A DNA stretch of 64,000 bases, taken from Haloferax massiliensis (lineage in GTDB: Archaea; Halobacteriota; Halobacteria; Halobacteriales; Haloferacaceae). The notes under the pieces were generated by a model, which worked only from the letters and a program-made list of their open reading frames with translations, was not told where the DNA came from and searched no databases. Made by a program: the position numbers and the translations under genes. The stretch lies in contig NZ_CSTE01000004.1 in the NCBI RefSeq assembly GCF_001368915.1, positions 163,818 to 227,817 on the forward strand, read 5' to 3'. This document shows positions 55,044 to 62,917 of the stretch, one piece after another (positions within the stretch are counted from its first letter, which is position 1; each line of letters begins with the position of its first letter).

Positions 55044-56078
55044 CTCGTCGCTGACGCGGATTACGCCTTTTACTTCTTCGGGCTCGGCCGCGCGGTCGAA
55101 GGCGGCCTGCGTGTCCTCGAACGACGACTCGAAGGTCACGATACTGTCCACGTCGAACCGGCCCGTTTCGATTCCCTCGATGGCCGCCGGATACGTGTTA
55201 CTGAACCTGAACGACCCCTTCAGGTCGTACTCCTGGCCGATTGTCTCGACGATGTCGGTGGGGAACTCGGGTTCGAGAGGGATGCCGACGAAGACGACGG
55301 TGCCGCCGCGTTTGACGGCCTCGGTCGTCGTCTCGATAGCGCCGCCGAAGCCAGAGCTTTCGAGAACCACGTCGACGCCGCGTTCGTCGACGTGTTCGCG
55401 AATCGTCTCGACGGGGTCGGACTCCGTCACGTCGACCGCGTGGTCGACGCCGCGGGACTCGGCGAGTTCGAGCTTTTCGGGGACTACGTCGGTCAGGACG
55501 ACCGTCTCGGCCCCGCGGGCCATCGCGACTTCCGAGACGAGCTGACCGATGGGACCGCCGCCGGTAACTAACACCGAGTCGCCCTCGGAGACGCCGCCGC
55601 GCTGACACGCGTGCATCGCGACGCTCAGCGGCTCCGCGAGCGCCCCCTCGCGGAGCGACACCGAGTCCGGAAGCGCGTACAGGTACTCGGCGGGCCACGC
55701 GACGTACTCGGTCAGCGCGCCCTCGACGGGCGGCGAAGACATGTACTCCATGTCCTCACAGAGGTGGTAGGTGCCGTCGCCGACGCAGTACTCGCACTCT
55801 CCGCACGGGAGACCGGGTTCGATGGCGACGCGGTCGTCGGGACCGACGCGGGAGACCCCGTCTCCCACCTCGACGACGGTACCGGCGGCCTCGTGACCGA
55901 GGACGTGGGGGAACTCGACGATGTTGCCTCCGTTTTCGCCGTGTTGGTAGTAGTGTAAGTCGGACCCGCAGATGCCGACGCGGTCGATTCGAACCAGCAC
56001 TTCGTCGGGACCGATTGTCGGGAGGTCTCGATCGACAAGTGTGAATTCACTAACATCTGTGAGCTCGCAGGTTCGCAT
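55038..56078 (-). CDS. Zinc-dependent medium-chain polyol/alcohol dehydrogenase
   Basis: A 346-residue MDR enzyme. The catalytic-zinc region is GICGSDLHYYQHG with LGHEAAG, and the structural zinc site is CGECEYCVGDGTYHLC (C-x2-C-x2-C-x7-C). The nucleotide fold has VTGGGPIGQL, followed by Asp in VVLTDVV, which favours NAD over NADP. Similarity is best to sorbitol/xylitol and threonine dehydrogenases. Next to uxuA and TRAP genes it probably oxidises a polyol or sugar acid. It ends in a six-base overlap with the SDR gene; both end CTA TAG. Confidence 0.88.
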   Translation of the reverse strand: MRTCELTDVSEFTLVDRDLPTIGPDEVLVRIDRVGICGSDLHYYQHGENGGNIVEFPHVLGHEAAGTVVEVGDGVSRVGPDDRVAIEPGLPCGECEYCVGDGTYHLCEDMEYMSSPPVEGALTEYVAWPAEYLYALPDSVSLREGALAEPLSVAMHACQRGGVSEGDSVLVTGGGPIGQLVSEVAMARGAETVVLTDVVPEKLELAESRGVDHAVDVTESDPVETIREHVDERGVDVVLESSGFGGAIETTTEAVKRGGTVVFVGIPLEPEFPTDIVETIGQEYDLKGSFRFSNTYPAAIEGIETGRFDVDSIVTFESSFEDTQAAFDRAAEPEEVKGVIRVSDEL

Positions 56079-56251
56079 GCTTGTACCGAAGAGAATTACC
56101 GTTATATTCCTTTTGCCGTGTGGTGACGCAGTAAGCGATAGCGTGGGTGAAGTGAGTCTGACCCCGGAGAGTCGGGATGTGCTCGCGAGGCTCCCGGTGG
56201 CACTTCTCGTCTTAGTGACGGTGGTCGGAATTCTGACAAGATTGCGGACAG

Positions 56252-56997
56252 GGCACTGTCTAGTTAAGCCAGTTTGAGGAACGAGCAGGTCGTTTGAGTT
56301 AATTTGGGACGAAGCTCGCAGACCTGCTCAGCGAGTGCTTTGCGACGGATTTAGAAGAAACTTGGGAGCGTGAGCGGACGGCAACGCCCGTCAGGGCGTT
56401 CGCCGTCCAGCTCCACGCGACCGGTTGTTCACTCAGAGAGACAAAAGAAATTCTTCGATTACTCGGCGTTGAACGCTCCCACCAAGCGGTTTGGCAATGG
56501 GTACATCGACTGGCTGACAGCGGTCACAACCCGCCTGAGGCAACGCCGAAGCGGGTTGCGGTCGACGAGACCGCTGTCAAAATCAATGGCGAGTGGTCTT
56601 GGTTGTACGCTGCAATAGACGTCGAGACGAAGCTGGTTCTTGATGTCGAATTGTTTGGACGACATGGTACCGATCCGGCTGCTGCGTTTCTCCATCGACT
56701 TTCCGAGAAACACGATCTCTCAGATACTGTGTTTCTCGTTGATGGCTACGGCTATCAGACTGCCCTCTCTCGATTAGGATTGAGCGGTCGGCTTGACTAT
56801 GTAGAGCGAAACCTCATCGAAAAGTGGTTTCACACCCTCAAAATGCGAGTCGACCGCTTCCATAATTCGTGGGTGGGCAGTCACGGAAGCGTCCGCGAGT
56901 GATTCATAGAATTTGTGCAATACTACAATTTTCAGAGACCGCATCAAGCGCTCGATGGGCGAACACCGGTTGGGGAGGTCACTAACTAGACAGTGCT
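56252..56997 (+). mobile_element. IS6-type insertion sequence, 746 bp
   Basis: The ends are inverted repeats: left GGCACTGTCTAGTTA and right AGCACTGTCTAGTTA (read inward). One transposase frame fills most of the space. IS6/ISH15-like elements of haloarchaea have this size and similar ends. No matching 8-bp target duplication flanks the two ends, so it either decayed or rearranged after insertion. Partial copies lie at 57690-57784 (right end, same orientation) and 58116-58217 (left end, inverted). Confidence 0.85.
56309..56989 (+). pseudogene. IS6-type DDE transposase with internal stop
   Basis: Reading from 56309 gives KLADLLSECFATDLEETW, then GCSLRETKEILRLLGVERSH, VAVDETAVKI (first Asp), FLVDGYGYQT (second Asp) and NLIEKWFHTLKMR (Glu). 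The DDE residues are intact. The frame meets TGA at 56900-56902 where relatives have Trp, then continues FIEFVQYYNFQRPHQALDGR to the natural stop at 56987. No ATG, GTG or TTG stands at the expected N-terminus; ACG occupies that place. The protein is therefore probably not made in full. Confidence 0.78.
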
Positions 56998-57039
56998 ACT
57001 TATTCAAAAAGGCTGTTTAGATGGTACTATCTACAGCGC

Positions 57040-57657
57040 TTATGACGTTGTCTCAAATTCGGGATGGAAGACACCAATGCGTCGGATTACTACATGAAAT
57101 AGACCAAATAATAGTGCACCGGTATTAAGGATGGGAGAAAAGATAACCAATTGAGCAGGAAGTAAATTCACACTATAAGTTAAAGCGACAAGAGCTACAA
57201 TAAGCATAAGACCACTATCAGCTCTTCTATTCCATTCATTAATGCGAAGCAGAGGCGGTATTGCAGTGTCTCCTATATTCACTTTGTATATAACCCAAGT
57301 AGCAAGTATGAGTGGTAAAAAAACATAAAAACAGGCGATCACAATAGCAAACCATTCCGGAGGGGTATCACTAAGAACCCCGAAAACAAACTTCATTATA
57401 TATTGTACCCCGATTCCAGAACCAAGAATAACAGAGAGGTATATTAGCAGATTCTGCCAAAGCATATTCTCTTCAATCAGTCTATTGTTAGAAATACGCC
57501 TTTTAGAAAGATATACTGAGGTAGTTGCAATCACAACTCCGATCATTAAAATATACTCAACTGATAAGCCAATCGAGGTTAATACCGGTGAAAATAGGAT
57601 CGTTGCCCAAGTACTGATTAGAAAAAAGGCGGTTACTGTTTTAATGATATGTCTCAT
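57040..57657 (-). CDS. AT-rich passenger membrane protein
   Basis: A 205-residue protein with about six helices, including TAFFLISTWATILFSPVL, YILMIGVVIATTSVYLS and FAIVIACFYVFLPLILATW. The gene is far more AT-rich than its neighbours, and lies between two copies of an IS6 right end, so recent transfer is likely. ATG at 57657 is preferred to one 11 codons upstream, since that lies within IS sequence. No family is recognised. Confidence 0.65.
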   Translation of the reverse strand: MRHIIKTVTAFFLISTWATILFSPVLTSIGLSVEYILMIGVVIATTSVYLSKRRISNNRLIEENMLWQNLLIYLSVILGSGIGVQYIMKFVFGVLSDTPPEWFAIVIACFYVFLPLILATWVIYKVNIGDTAIPPLLRINEWNRRADSGLMLIVALVALTYSVNLLPAQLVIFSPILNTGALLFGLFHVVIRRIGVFHPEFETTS

Positions 57658-57689
57658 TGTATCTTCTTGAAATATGGTCGCACGTGACA

Positions 57690-57784
57690 TCTATAAAATT
57701 TGTGCAATACTACAATTTTCAGAGACCGCATCAAGCGCTCGATGGGCGAACACCGGTTGAGGAGGTTACTAACTAGACAGTGCC
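57690..57784 (+). mobile_element. IS6-type right-end fragment
   Basis: About 95 nt nearly identical to the right end of the 56252 element (AATTTGTGCAATACTACAAT through to ACTAACTAGACAGTGCC), in the same orientation. It is cut on its left side. It and the intact right end at 56890-56997 bracket the passenger membrane-protein gene as direct repeats. Confidence 0.85.
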
Positions 57785-57791
57785 AGATCAC

Positions 57792-57986
57792 TCAATTGGT
57801 TCCTTTTCGAATCGCGTATAGTATAGATGTTATAATTGTGGTATATTCGATAGTGTCTACGATGAGTAATTTGTAATATCGTGGTGCTGGCAGAGATATT
57901 TGGGTAATGAACTGTCCCAGTAACAAGCCGAAAAACAGAATTCCTGCAATAGCAACCGCTTGCCGTAGTAACCAAAATTTATCCAT
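57792..57986 (-). CDS. Small AT-rich membrane protein
   Basis: A 64-residue protein with two hydrophobic stretches (AVAIAGILFFGLLLGQFI and LLIVDTIEYTTIITSILYAI) and a basic end RKGTN. Base composition is as AT-rich as the 57040 gene, so both probably arrived together. No family is recognised. It lies between the two IS end fragments. Confidence 0.5.
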   Translation of the reverse strand: MDKFWLLRQAVAIAGILFFGLLLGQFITQISLPAPRYYKLLIVDTIEYTTIITSILYAIRKGTN

Positions 57987-58115
57987 TTGTTATCTTAACG
58001 ACATTTTCCCAACATAATGTGTCTTTTGGCTTAGTATTAGATCATCTATAGTGCGACCACTCCAACCTGAGATCTCGGTGTGAAATCACCACTGTGTGAA
58101 TATTCTAAAGATGGG

Positions 58116-58217
58116 AAATCCCGTCTCAAAGCACTCGCTGGGCAGGTCTGCGAGCTTCGTCCCAAATTAACTCAAACGGCCTGCTCATTCCTCAAACTGG
58201 CTTAACTAGACAATGCC
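58116..58217 (-). mobile_element. IS6-type left-end fragment, inverted
   Basis: Read on the minus strand, this 102-nt piece starts GGCATTGTCTAGTTAAGCCA and follows the left end of the 56252 element with a few base changes, up to the AGTGCTTTG region. With the left end at 56252 it forms an inverted bracket around the whole 56252-58217 block. Confidence 0.85.
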
Positions 58218-58282
58218 TCTCGGCATTATTGATAAAATTCCTGTTATATTAGGCGCAGAGCGTGCGCCCCTCTGGAGACAGT

Positions 58283-59836
58283 TCAGTCGCTGACCTCGAA
58301 GTACTCGAAGTCGCAGTAGCCATCACCGACCCCAGAGTCGGTCGACCGCGCGACGAACAGACCGATTTTGGCACCGATCCAGCGCCCCTGCTGGGCTTGG
58401 AACGGCTCTCCAATCGACTCGAAGCCGGCATCGTCCGTCGCGTACGCGAACTGGACGCGGCCCCCGTCCTCGACGGTCGCCCGCAGTCGTGCGGACGGGC
58501 CTCGGAGGGGGACTCGTTCGACGACCGTATCGGGGTCGCCCTCCGATGGGTTGGTGTTACGTCCCTGTATCAGGCGGACTCCGTCCGTGCTCTCGCGGAT
58601 ACTGAGGTAGGCGTACTCGGAGCCCATGACGAGAAGCCCCCCGTGTCCGGTTTCTTCTTGGAGGCCGCATCGGACTTCTGTCGTCGCCGTGAACGCCGGG
58701 GCGGGGAACTTCTGGAGGAGGAGATTCGGGGCGGTCCACAGGTTCTCAGACTCATCGACACGCTGTCGGAACAGGCGGAGCGCGCCGGGACGGTGAGTGA
58801 GCGAGTGCCAACCGAACTTCGGGTTCCCGTGCCATTGCCACTGGAGCCCTAAGCGGGCCGCTTCGAAGTCGTCGGAGGTCTGCGGGACCATCGTCGGAAG
58901 CGTCTCAGCAGCGACGTCGGGCTTTTCGTGCGTTCGAACCGGCTCGCCGGTCCCATCGCCGTCCTCGTCGCGACCGATGACGGGCCACCCGTCGGTCCAA
59001 GCGACCGGCTGAAGGTGGACGATGCGGCCGTACGGGTCGGCCTCTTGGAAGTGGACGAACCAGTCTTCGCCGCCGTCTAAGCCTACGAGCGCTCCCTGAT
59101 GCGGCCCGTTAATCGGCGTCTCCCCCTGGGCGAGGACGACTCGGTCGTCGTACGGGCCGTAGATGTCGTCCGAGCGAAGGACCGTCTGCCACCCGTCGCT
59201 AACGCCGCCGGCGGGCGCGAAGATGTAGTAACTCCCGTCCCGCTCGTACAGCTTCGGCCCCTCGATTGTCGGGTGGTCGTCGTGGCCGTCGAACACCTGC
59301 CTGCTCTCGCCGGTGATGTGCGTCCCGTCCGGTGCCATCGGGGCGATGTTGAGCACGCTGTTGAATCCGGCACGGCTCTTCGCGAACGCGTGGGCGAGAT
59401 ACGCGTTCCCGTCGTCGTCCCACAGCGGTGCCGTGTCGATCCACCCCTCGGCCTCGTGCACGAGCGTCAGGTCGGACCACCGACCACGGGGGTCGTCGGT
59501 CTCGGTCATGTAGACGCCGCGGTCGGGGTCGCCGTAGAAGATGTAGAACGTCCCCTCGTGGTAGTTGATCGAGGGCGCCCAGACACCGTTTCCGTGCTGT
59601 GGACGGTCGAAATCCGGTGGTAACTCGTCGATGGCGTGATTGATGAGTCGCCAGTTCACGAGGTCGCGCGAGTGGAGTATCGGGAGTCCCGGGACGGCGT
59701 TGAAGCTCGAAGCGGTCATGAAGAAGTCATCACCCGCGCGAACGACGTCGGGGTCGGAGTAGTCCGCGTAGATGACCGGGTTCCGATACCGGCCGTCGTC
59801 GAGGTTCGGGTCCCAGACCGCCGAGGCGTGTTTCAT
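58283..59836 (-). CDS. GH43-family glycosidase (beta-xylosidase/arabinofuranosidase-like)
   Basis: A 517-residue protein with an N-terminal five-bladed propeller and C-terminal beta-sandwich, as in GH43 xylosidases. The catalytic base Asp is in YADYSDPDVVRAGDDFFMTA and the conserved substrate loop in LPILHSRDLVNWRLI. Later parts include IEGPKLYERDGSYYIFAPAGG with the acid Glu. The sandwich begins near FEAARLGLQWQWHGNP. No signal peptide is seen, so it may act in the cytoplasm on imported xylo-oligosaccharides. ATG at 59836 is preferred to one eight codons upstream. Confidence 0.9.
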   Translation of the reverse strand: MKHASAVWDPNLDDGRYRNPVIYADYSDPDVVRAGDDFFMTASSFNAVPGLPILHSRDLVNWRLINHAIDELPPDFDRPQHGNGVWAPSINYHEGTFYIFYGDPDRGVYMTETDDPRGRWSDLTLVHEAEGWIDTAPLWDDDGNAYLAHAFAKSRAGFNSVLNIAPMAPDGTHITGESRQVFDGHDDHPTIEGPKLYERDGSYYIFAPAGGVSDGWQTVLRSDDIYGPYDDRVVLAQGETPINGPHQGALVGLDGGEDWFVHFQEADPYGRIVHLQPVAWTDGWPVIGRDEDGDGTGEPVRTHEKPDVAAETLPTMVPQTSDDFEAARLGLQWQWHGNPKFGWHSLTHRPGALRLFRQRVDESENLWTAPNLLLQKFPAPAFTATTEVRCGLQEETGHGGLLVMGSEYAYLSIRESTDGVRLIQGRNTNPSEGDPDTVVERVPLRGPSARLRATVEDGGRVQFAYATDDAGFESIGEPFQAQQGRWIGAKIGLFVARSTDSGVGDGYCDFEYFEVSD

Positions 59837-59974
59837 GATAGCTGACAACAAGTAACGCACGAATAAACGTTGTGTTCAGGGGCTTCGAGTGCGCGGCGTT
59901 GGACGTCCTCATTAAGCGGTCTGTCGCTAATATACGTTTGATAGATATTTGTCACATCTCACCCGAGAAACACC

Positions 59975-60090
59975 GAATTAGGATGCGGCCGAAGAGGCCG
60001 TTGTCGGAATCGATCGCGAGCGGTCTTCGTTGTATCATGCGATCTATTCTTGTTCAGTTTCGAGTAGCCGTGGATGATGTTCACGGCAGA
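59975..60090 (+). mobile_element. IS6-type transposase scrap
   Basis: A short stretch resembles the DDE-core DNA of the 56252 element: CGCGAGCGGTCTTCGTTGTA matches GGCGAGTGGTCTTGGTTGTA, and flanking parts follow with more change. It has no ends and no frame. It lies just outside the GH43 gene, on the opposite side from the larger IS array. Confidence 0.55.
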
Positions 60091-60139
60091 TATATTGAGT
60101 TAATAGCACAACACAGTTGACTCAGAAATAGCCGCAAGC

Positions 60140-60775
60140 TCACTCAGCAAACCGTTGACGGAGCCCGCCGAGCTCCTCTCGCGTGTTCACGTTCGCCATC
60201 GACGCTTCGAGCGAGAGGGAGTCGGGTGCCGACGACGAGTCGACGCGGTCGACCGAGAGTTCGGAGACGAGGGCGCGGAGGCTGTTCGAACCGAGCCGCC
60301 GGTCGCACCGCGCCGCCAACGCCGACGTTCGGTAAACTCCGTGGAGGGGCTGTCGGCGACCCGCCGAATCGACCGGTAGCGTCGCGTCAGCGCCCGAATC
60401 GGCGTGACGGTCGATGAGCCACGACACGGCCGCGACCGACAACAGCGGCATATCGCAACCGCAGACGAAGACGTGGTCGGTCGAAACCGCGTCGAGCGCG
60501 GCACAGAGGCCGGCGACGGGGCCGTTACACCAGTTCGCGTCCGCGACGTACCGCACGGGGTCGGCGTCGCTCAGTACGCGGTCCACAGCCGCGCGTTTGT
60601 CGCGCGGTCCCGCGGCGACGATCGGTCGACGCCTCGTCGCCGCCCGGACGCGCCGGACGACGCGTTCGACGAGCGGGCGTCCATCGAAACTGGCCGCCGC
60701 CTTGCACTCCTCACCGAACCGCTCGCTCCGGCCGCCGGCGAGCACGACGCCGGTCACCGGTGGCTGTCGTTTCAT
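60140..60775 (-). CDS. mobA: Molybdenum cofactor guanylyltransferase
   Basis: A 211-residue nucleotidyltransferase with the signature VVLAGGRSERFGEECKAAAS (the family Lys present), RRPIVAAGPRD and CGCDMPLLSVAAVSWL with the metal-binding Asp. MobA attaches GMP to molybdopterin, forming the cofactor used by DMSO-reductase-family enzymes. It is the last gene of a leftward run starting with a TorD-like chaperone; the gap to the upstream Mrp gene is 10 nt. Some archaeal versions lack the C-terminal extension, as here. Confidence 0.88.
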   Translation of the reverse strand: MKRQPPVTGVVLAGGRSERFGEECKAAASFDGRPLVERVVRRVRAATRRRPIVAAGPRDKRAAVDRVLSDADPVRYVADANWCNGPVAGLCAALDAVSTDHVFVCGCDMPLLSVAAVSWLIDRHADSGADATLPVDSAGRRQPLHGVYRTSALAARCDRRLGSNSLRALVSELSVDRVDSSSAPDSLSLEASMANVNTREELGGLRQRFAE

Positions 60776-60785
60776 CGGACCTCGC

Positions 60786-62084
60786 TTACGGTTTCGTCGC
60801 AGTCAACAGCCAGTCGTTCGGCGTTCGGCGTTCGACGCTGAACCCGTCGATTTCCGCGGGGTCGCGGTCGGTCAGTCCGCCGAGGAACCGCCGGACTGGC
60901 GTCGGGTCGCGGTCGCTGACGAGCGCGAACGCTTCGCCGCTCGCGAGCGCGGTGAACCGTTCTGCGACCCGCTCCTTCCGTCGCTCCGGCGGGTCCCCGC
61001 GGATGTCGAGTGCGTCGTCGGGAGCGTCGACATCCCACGCGGTCGCCGCCGCCTCGGAGACCGACTCCGCGAGCGTCTCGAACGCCGAGCCGGTGTCGCC
61101 GGGCGCGGGCGTCTCCTGAAACCGCGGGGAGAACGGGAGTTCGGCGAGCACCGTCGCGTCGAGCCGTTCGCCGGCGGTCTCACCGGGGAAGAGCTGGTGA
61201 GTGTCGCCGCAGGAGGGGCAGGCGAACTCGCCCATATTGACGACCGCCCCGAGAACCGGAACCCCGTTGTCGCGGAAGAGTTCGATGCTCCGCGCCGTAT
61301 CGTCCAGGCTCGACTCGAAGGGCGTCGTCACAACGACGACGCCGTCGACGGAAATCTCTTGGAGCGTGGTCAGGACCACGTCGCCGGTCCCCGGCGGAAG
61401 GTCCAACACGAGCGTGTCGTCGGCGCTCCAGGCGGTGTCCGCGAACAGTTCGGTCAGCGCGTCGTGCGCCATCGCACCGCGCCACGCCAGCGGCGCGCCC
61501 GACTCCATCAATCCGACGCTCATCACGTCGAGCGAGGCGTCGGAGCCCCCCACCGAAACGGGGAGCGGGTGACCTTCGTCGTCCGAGTGGACGGGGCCTT
61601 CGACGTCGAGCAACGAGGGAACGTTCGGGCCGTGGATGTCCGCGTCGAACAGCCCGGCTGGACGCTCGCCGGCGAGTGCGCACGCCAGGCCGGTCGAAAC
61701 GGTCGATTTCCCGACGCCGCCCTTGGCACTGGCGACGGCGATGACGGTGTCGAACGCGTCCACGCCGGTCGCACCGTCGCCGGACGACGGCGAGACGGGC
61801 TCGACGTGCGCACCCTCGACCGCGGGCACGTCGCGGACCGCCTGCGCCATCGCGCGCATGACCCGCGTCGCGTTCGCGTCGTCGAACTCCGACACGGCCG
61901 CGCGGACGGTCACGCTCGCCCCGTCGACGGCTATCGATTCGACCAGCCCGGCCTCGAAGACGTCGACGTCGGCATCGGGGTCTCGGACGGCTCGGAGCGC
62001 GGATTCGACGCGGTCTCGAAGCTCGGACTCGGTGTCTGGCTCGCTATTCGCCGGGTCGTGGTTCGTCGGGTCGTGTTCGCTCAT
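60786..62084 (-). CDS. Mrp/NBP35 ATPase with N-terminal MIP18-type and C-terminal DUF2249 domains
   Basis: Three domains are visible in 432 residues. An N-terminal MIP18/DUF59-type domain (about 15-95) contains VTVRAAVSEFDDANATRVMR. The central P-loop has VASAKGGVGKSTVST, DADIHGPNVPSLL, VLDLPPGTGDV and a CxxC in EFACPSCGDTHQL for metal-cluster binding. The C-terminal part (about 355-432), ALDIRGDPPERRKERV, then GEAFALVSDRDPTPVRRFL, matches DUF2249. Mrp proteins load Fe-S clusters. Fusion to DUF2249 and an operon with MobA and TorD point to respiratory-enzyme maturation. Confidence 0.87.
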   Translation of the reverse strand: MSEHDPTNHDPANSEPDTESELRDRVESALRAVRDPDADVDVFEAGLVESIAVDGASVTVRAAVSEFDDANATRVMRAMAQAVRDVPAVEGAHVEPVSPSSGDGATGVDAFDTVIAVASAKGGVGKSTVSTGLACALAGERPAGLFDADIHGPNVPSLLDVEGPVHSDDEGHPLPVSVGGSDASLDVMSVGLMESGAPLAWRGAMAHDALTELFADTAWSADDTLVLDLPPGTGDVVLTTLQEISVDGVVVVTTPFESSLDDTARSIELFRDNGVPVLGAVVNMGEFACPSCGDTHQLFPGETAGERLDATVLAELPFSPRFQETPAPGDTGSAFETLAESVSEAAATAWDVDAPDDALDIRGDPPERRKERVAERFTALASGEAFALVSDRDPTPVRRFLGGLTDRDPAEIDGFSVERRTPNDWLLTATKP

Positions 62085-62086
62085 GG

Positions 62087-62917
62087 TCAGAGGTTCGGCG
62101 TTCGGTTGAGGTCGTCTTCGCCGGGCAGGGTGCGGTCGGTCTCGTCGAGGACGCCCGTGAACTGGCGACGGAAGCTTCCGGAATCGACTTCGCGGGCCCG
62201 GACCGCCGTCTCTCGGACGACGCTTCGCTCGTCGTCGGTCAGCCTATCGAGCGCCTCGTCCGCCCGGTCGTTGTCGATTCCGCCGAGCAGGTGCGCCGCC
62301 CACTCTCGCACCCGCTCGCTCGGGTCGGCGGCGGCGGCAACGAGCGCGTCGCACGCGCCCTCGCCGCGGAGTTTGAAAAGCGAGACGAGCGCGTTTCGAC
62401 GGGCGGCGTGGTGCTCGTCGTCGAGCGCGGCTTCGATGGCCGCTTCGTGTTCCGCCCGGTCCAGGCGGTCGAGCGCGACGACGGCCTCGGCCCGAACCCA
62501 CGGGTCGGGGTCGTCGGTCAGCGCCCGCGCGGTCTCGGCCGCGAGGTCGCCGCCGTGTTTCGCCAGTGCCTCCACGGCGAACTGCCGCACTTCGGCGTCC
62601 TCGTCCGTCGTCGCCGCGCGGGACAGCGCCGCGACGACAGTCTCGTCGCCCTCCCGTTCGGCGAGCGCGAGTGCGGCCCGCCGGCGTTCGACCGCGTCGT
62701 CGCCGGCGAGCGACGCAAGCAGGTCGGAGACCGGGTGGTCCTCGACGGGTTCCGTGTCGCTCGCACCGAGGTCGGCGAGCGTCGCCTCGCCGATGGTCAC
62801 GTCGCGGTCGACCTCGATGTCTTCGAGACCCGCGGGGTCGACGCCGAATCCGGGGCTCTGTTCGGGGTGTAGCTGTGGGTCCGGGGGTCCGTCGGTCGCC
62901 TCCTCTTCGTCTCTCAC
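62087..62917 (-). CDS. HEAT-repeat protein
   Basis: A 276-residue protein with an N-terminal acidic region (about 1-55) and then five or six HEAT repeats with cores like AVERRRAALALAEREGDETV, DAEVRQFAVEALAKHGGDLA and SERVREWAAHLLGGIDND. HEAT repeats bind proteins. GTG at 62917 overlaps the upstream membrane-gene stop (GTGA), and the Mrp gene starts 2 nt after its stop. In a molybdoenzyme-maturation operon it probably acts as an assembly scaffold. No catalytic motif is seen. Confidence 0.85.
   Translation of the reverse strand: MRDEEEATDGPPDPQLHPEQSPGFGVDPAGLEDIEVDRDVTIGEATLADLGASDTEPVEDHPVSDLLASLAGDDAVERRRAALALAEREGDETVVAALSRAATTDEDAEVRQFAVEALAKHGGDLAAETARALTDDPDPWVRAEAVVALDRLDRAEHEAAIEAALDDEHHAARRNALVSLFKLRGEGACDALVAAAADPSERVREWAAHLLGGIDNDRADEALDRLTDDERSVVRETAVRAREVDSGSFRRQFTGVLDETDRTLPGEDDLNRTPNL

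Noticed and set aside
56240..58230. Target-site duplications for the IS6 element or the whole block
   Set aside because: The 8 bp next to 56252, 56997, 57784 and 58217 do not match one another in any useful pairing.
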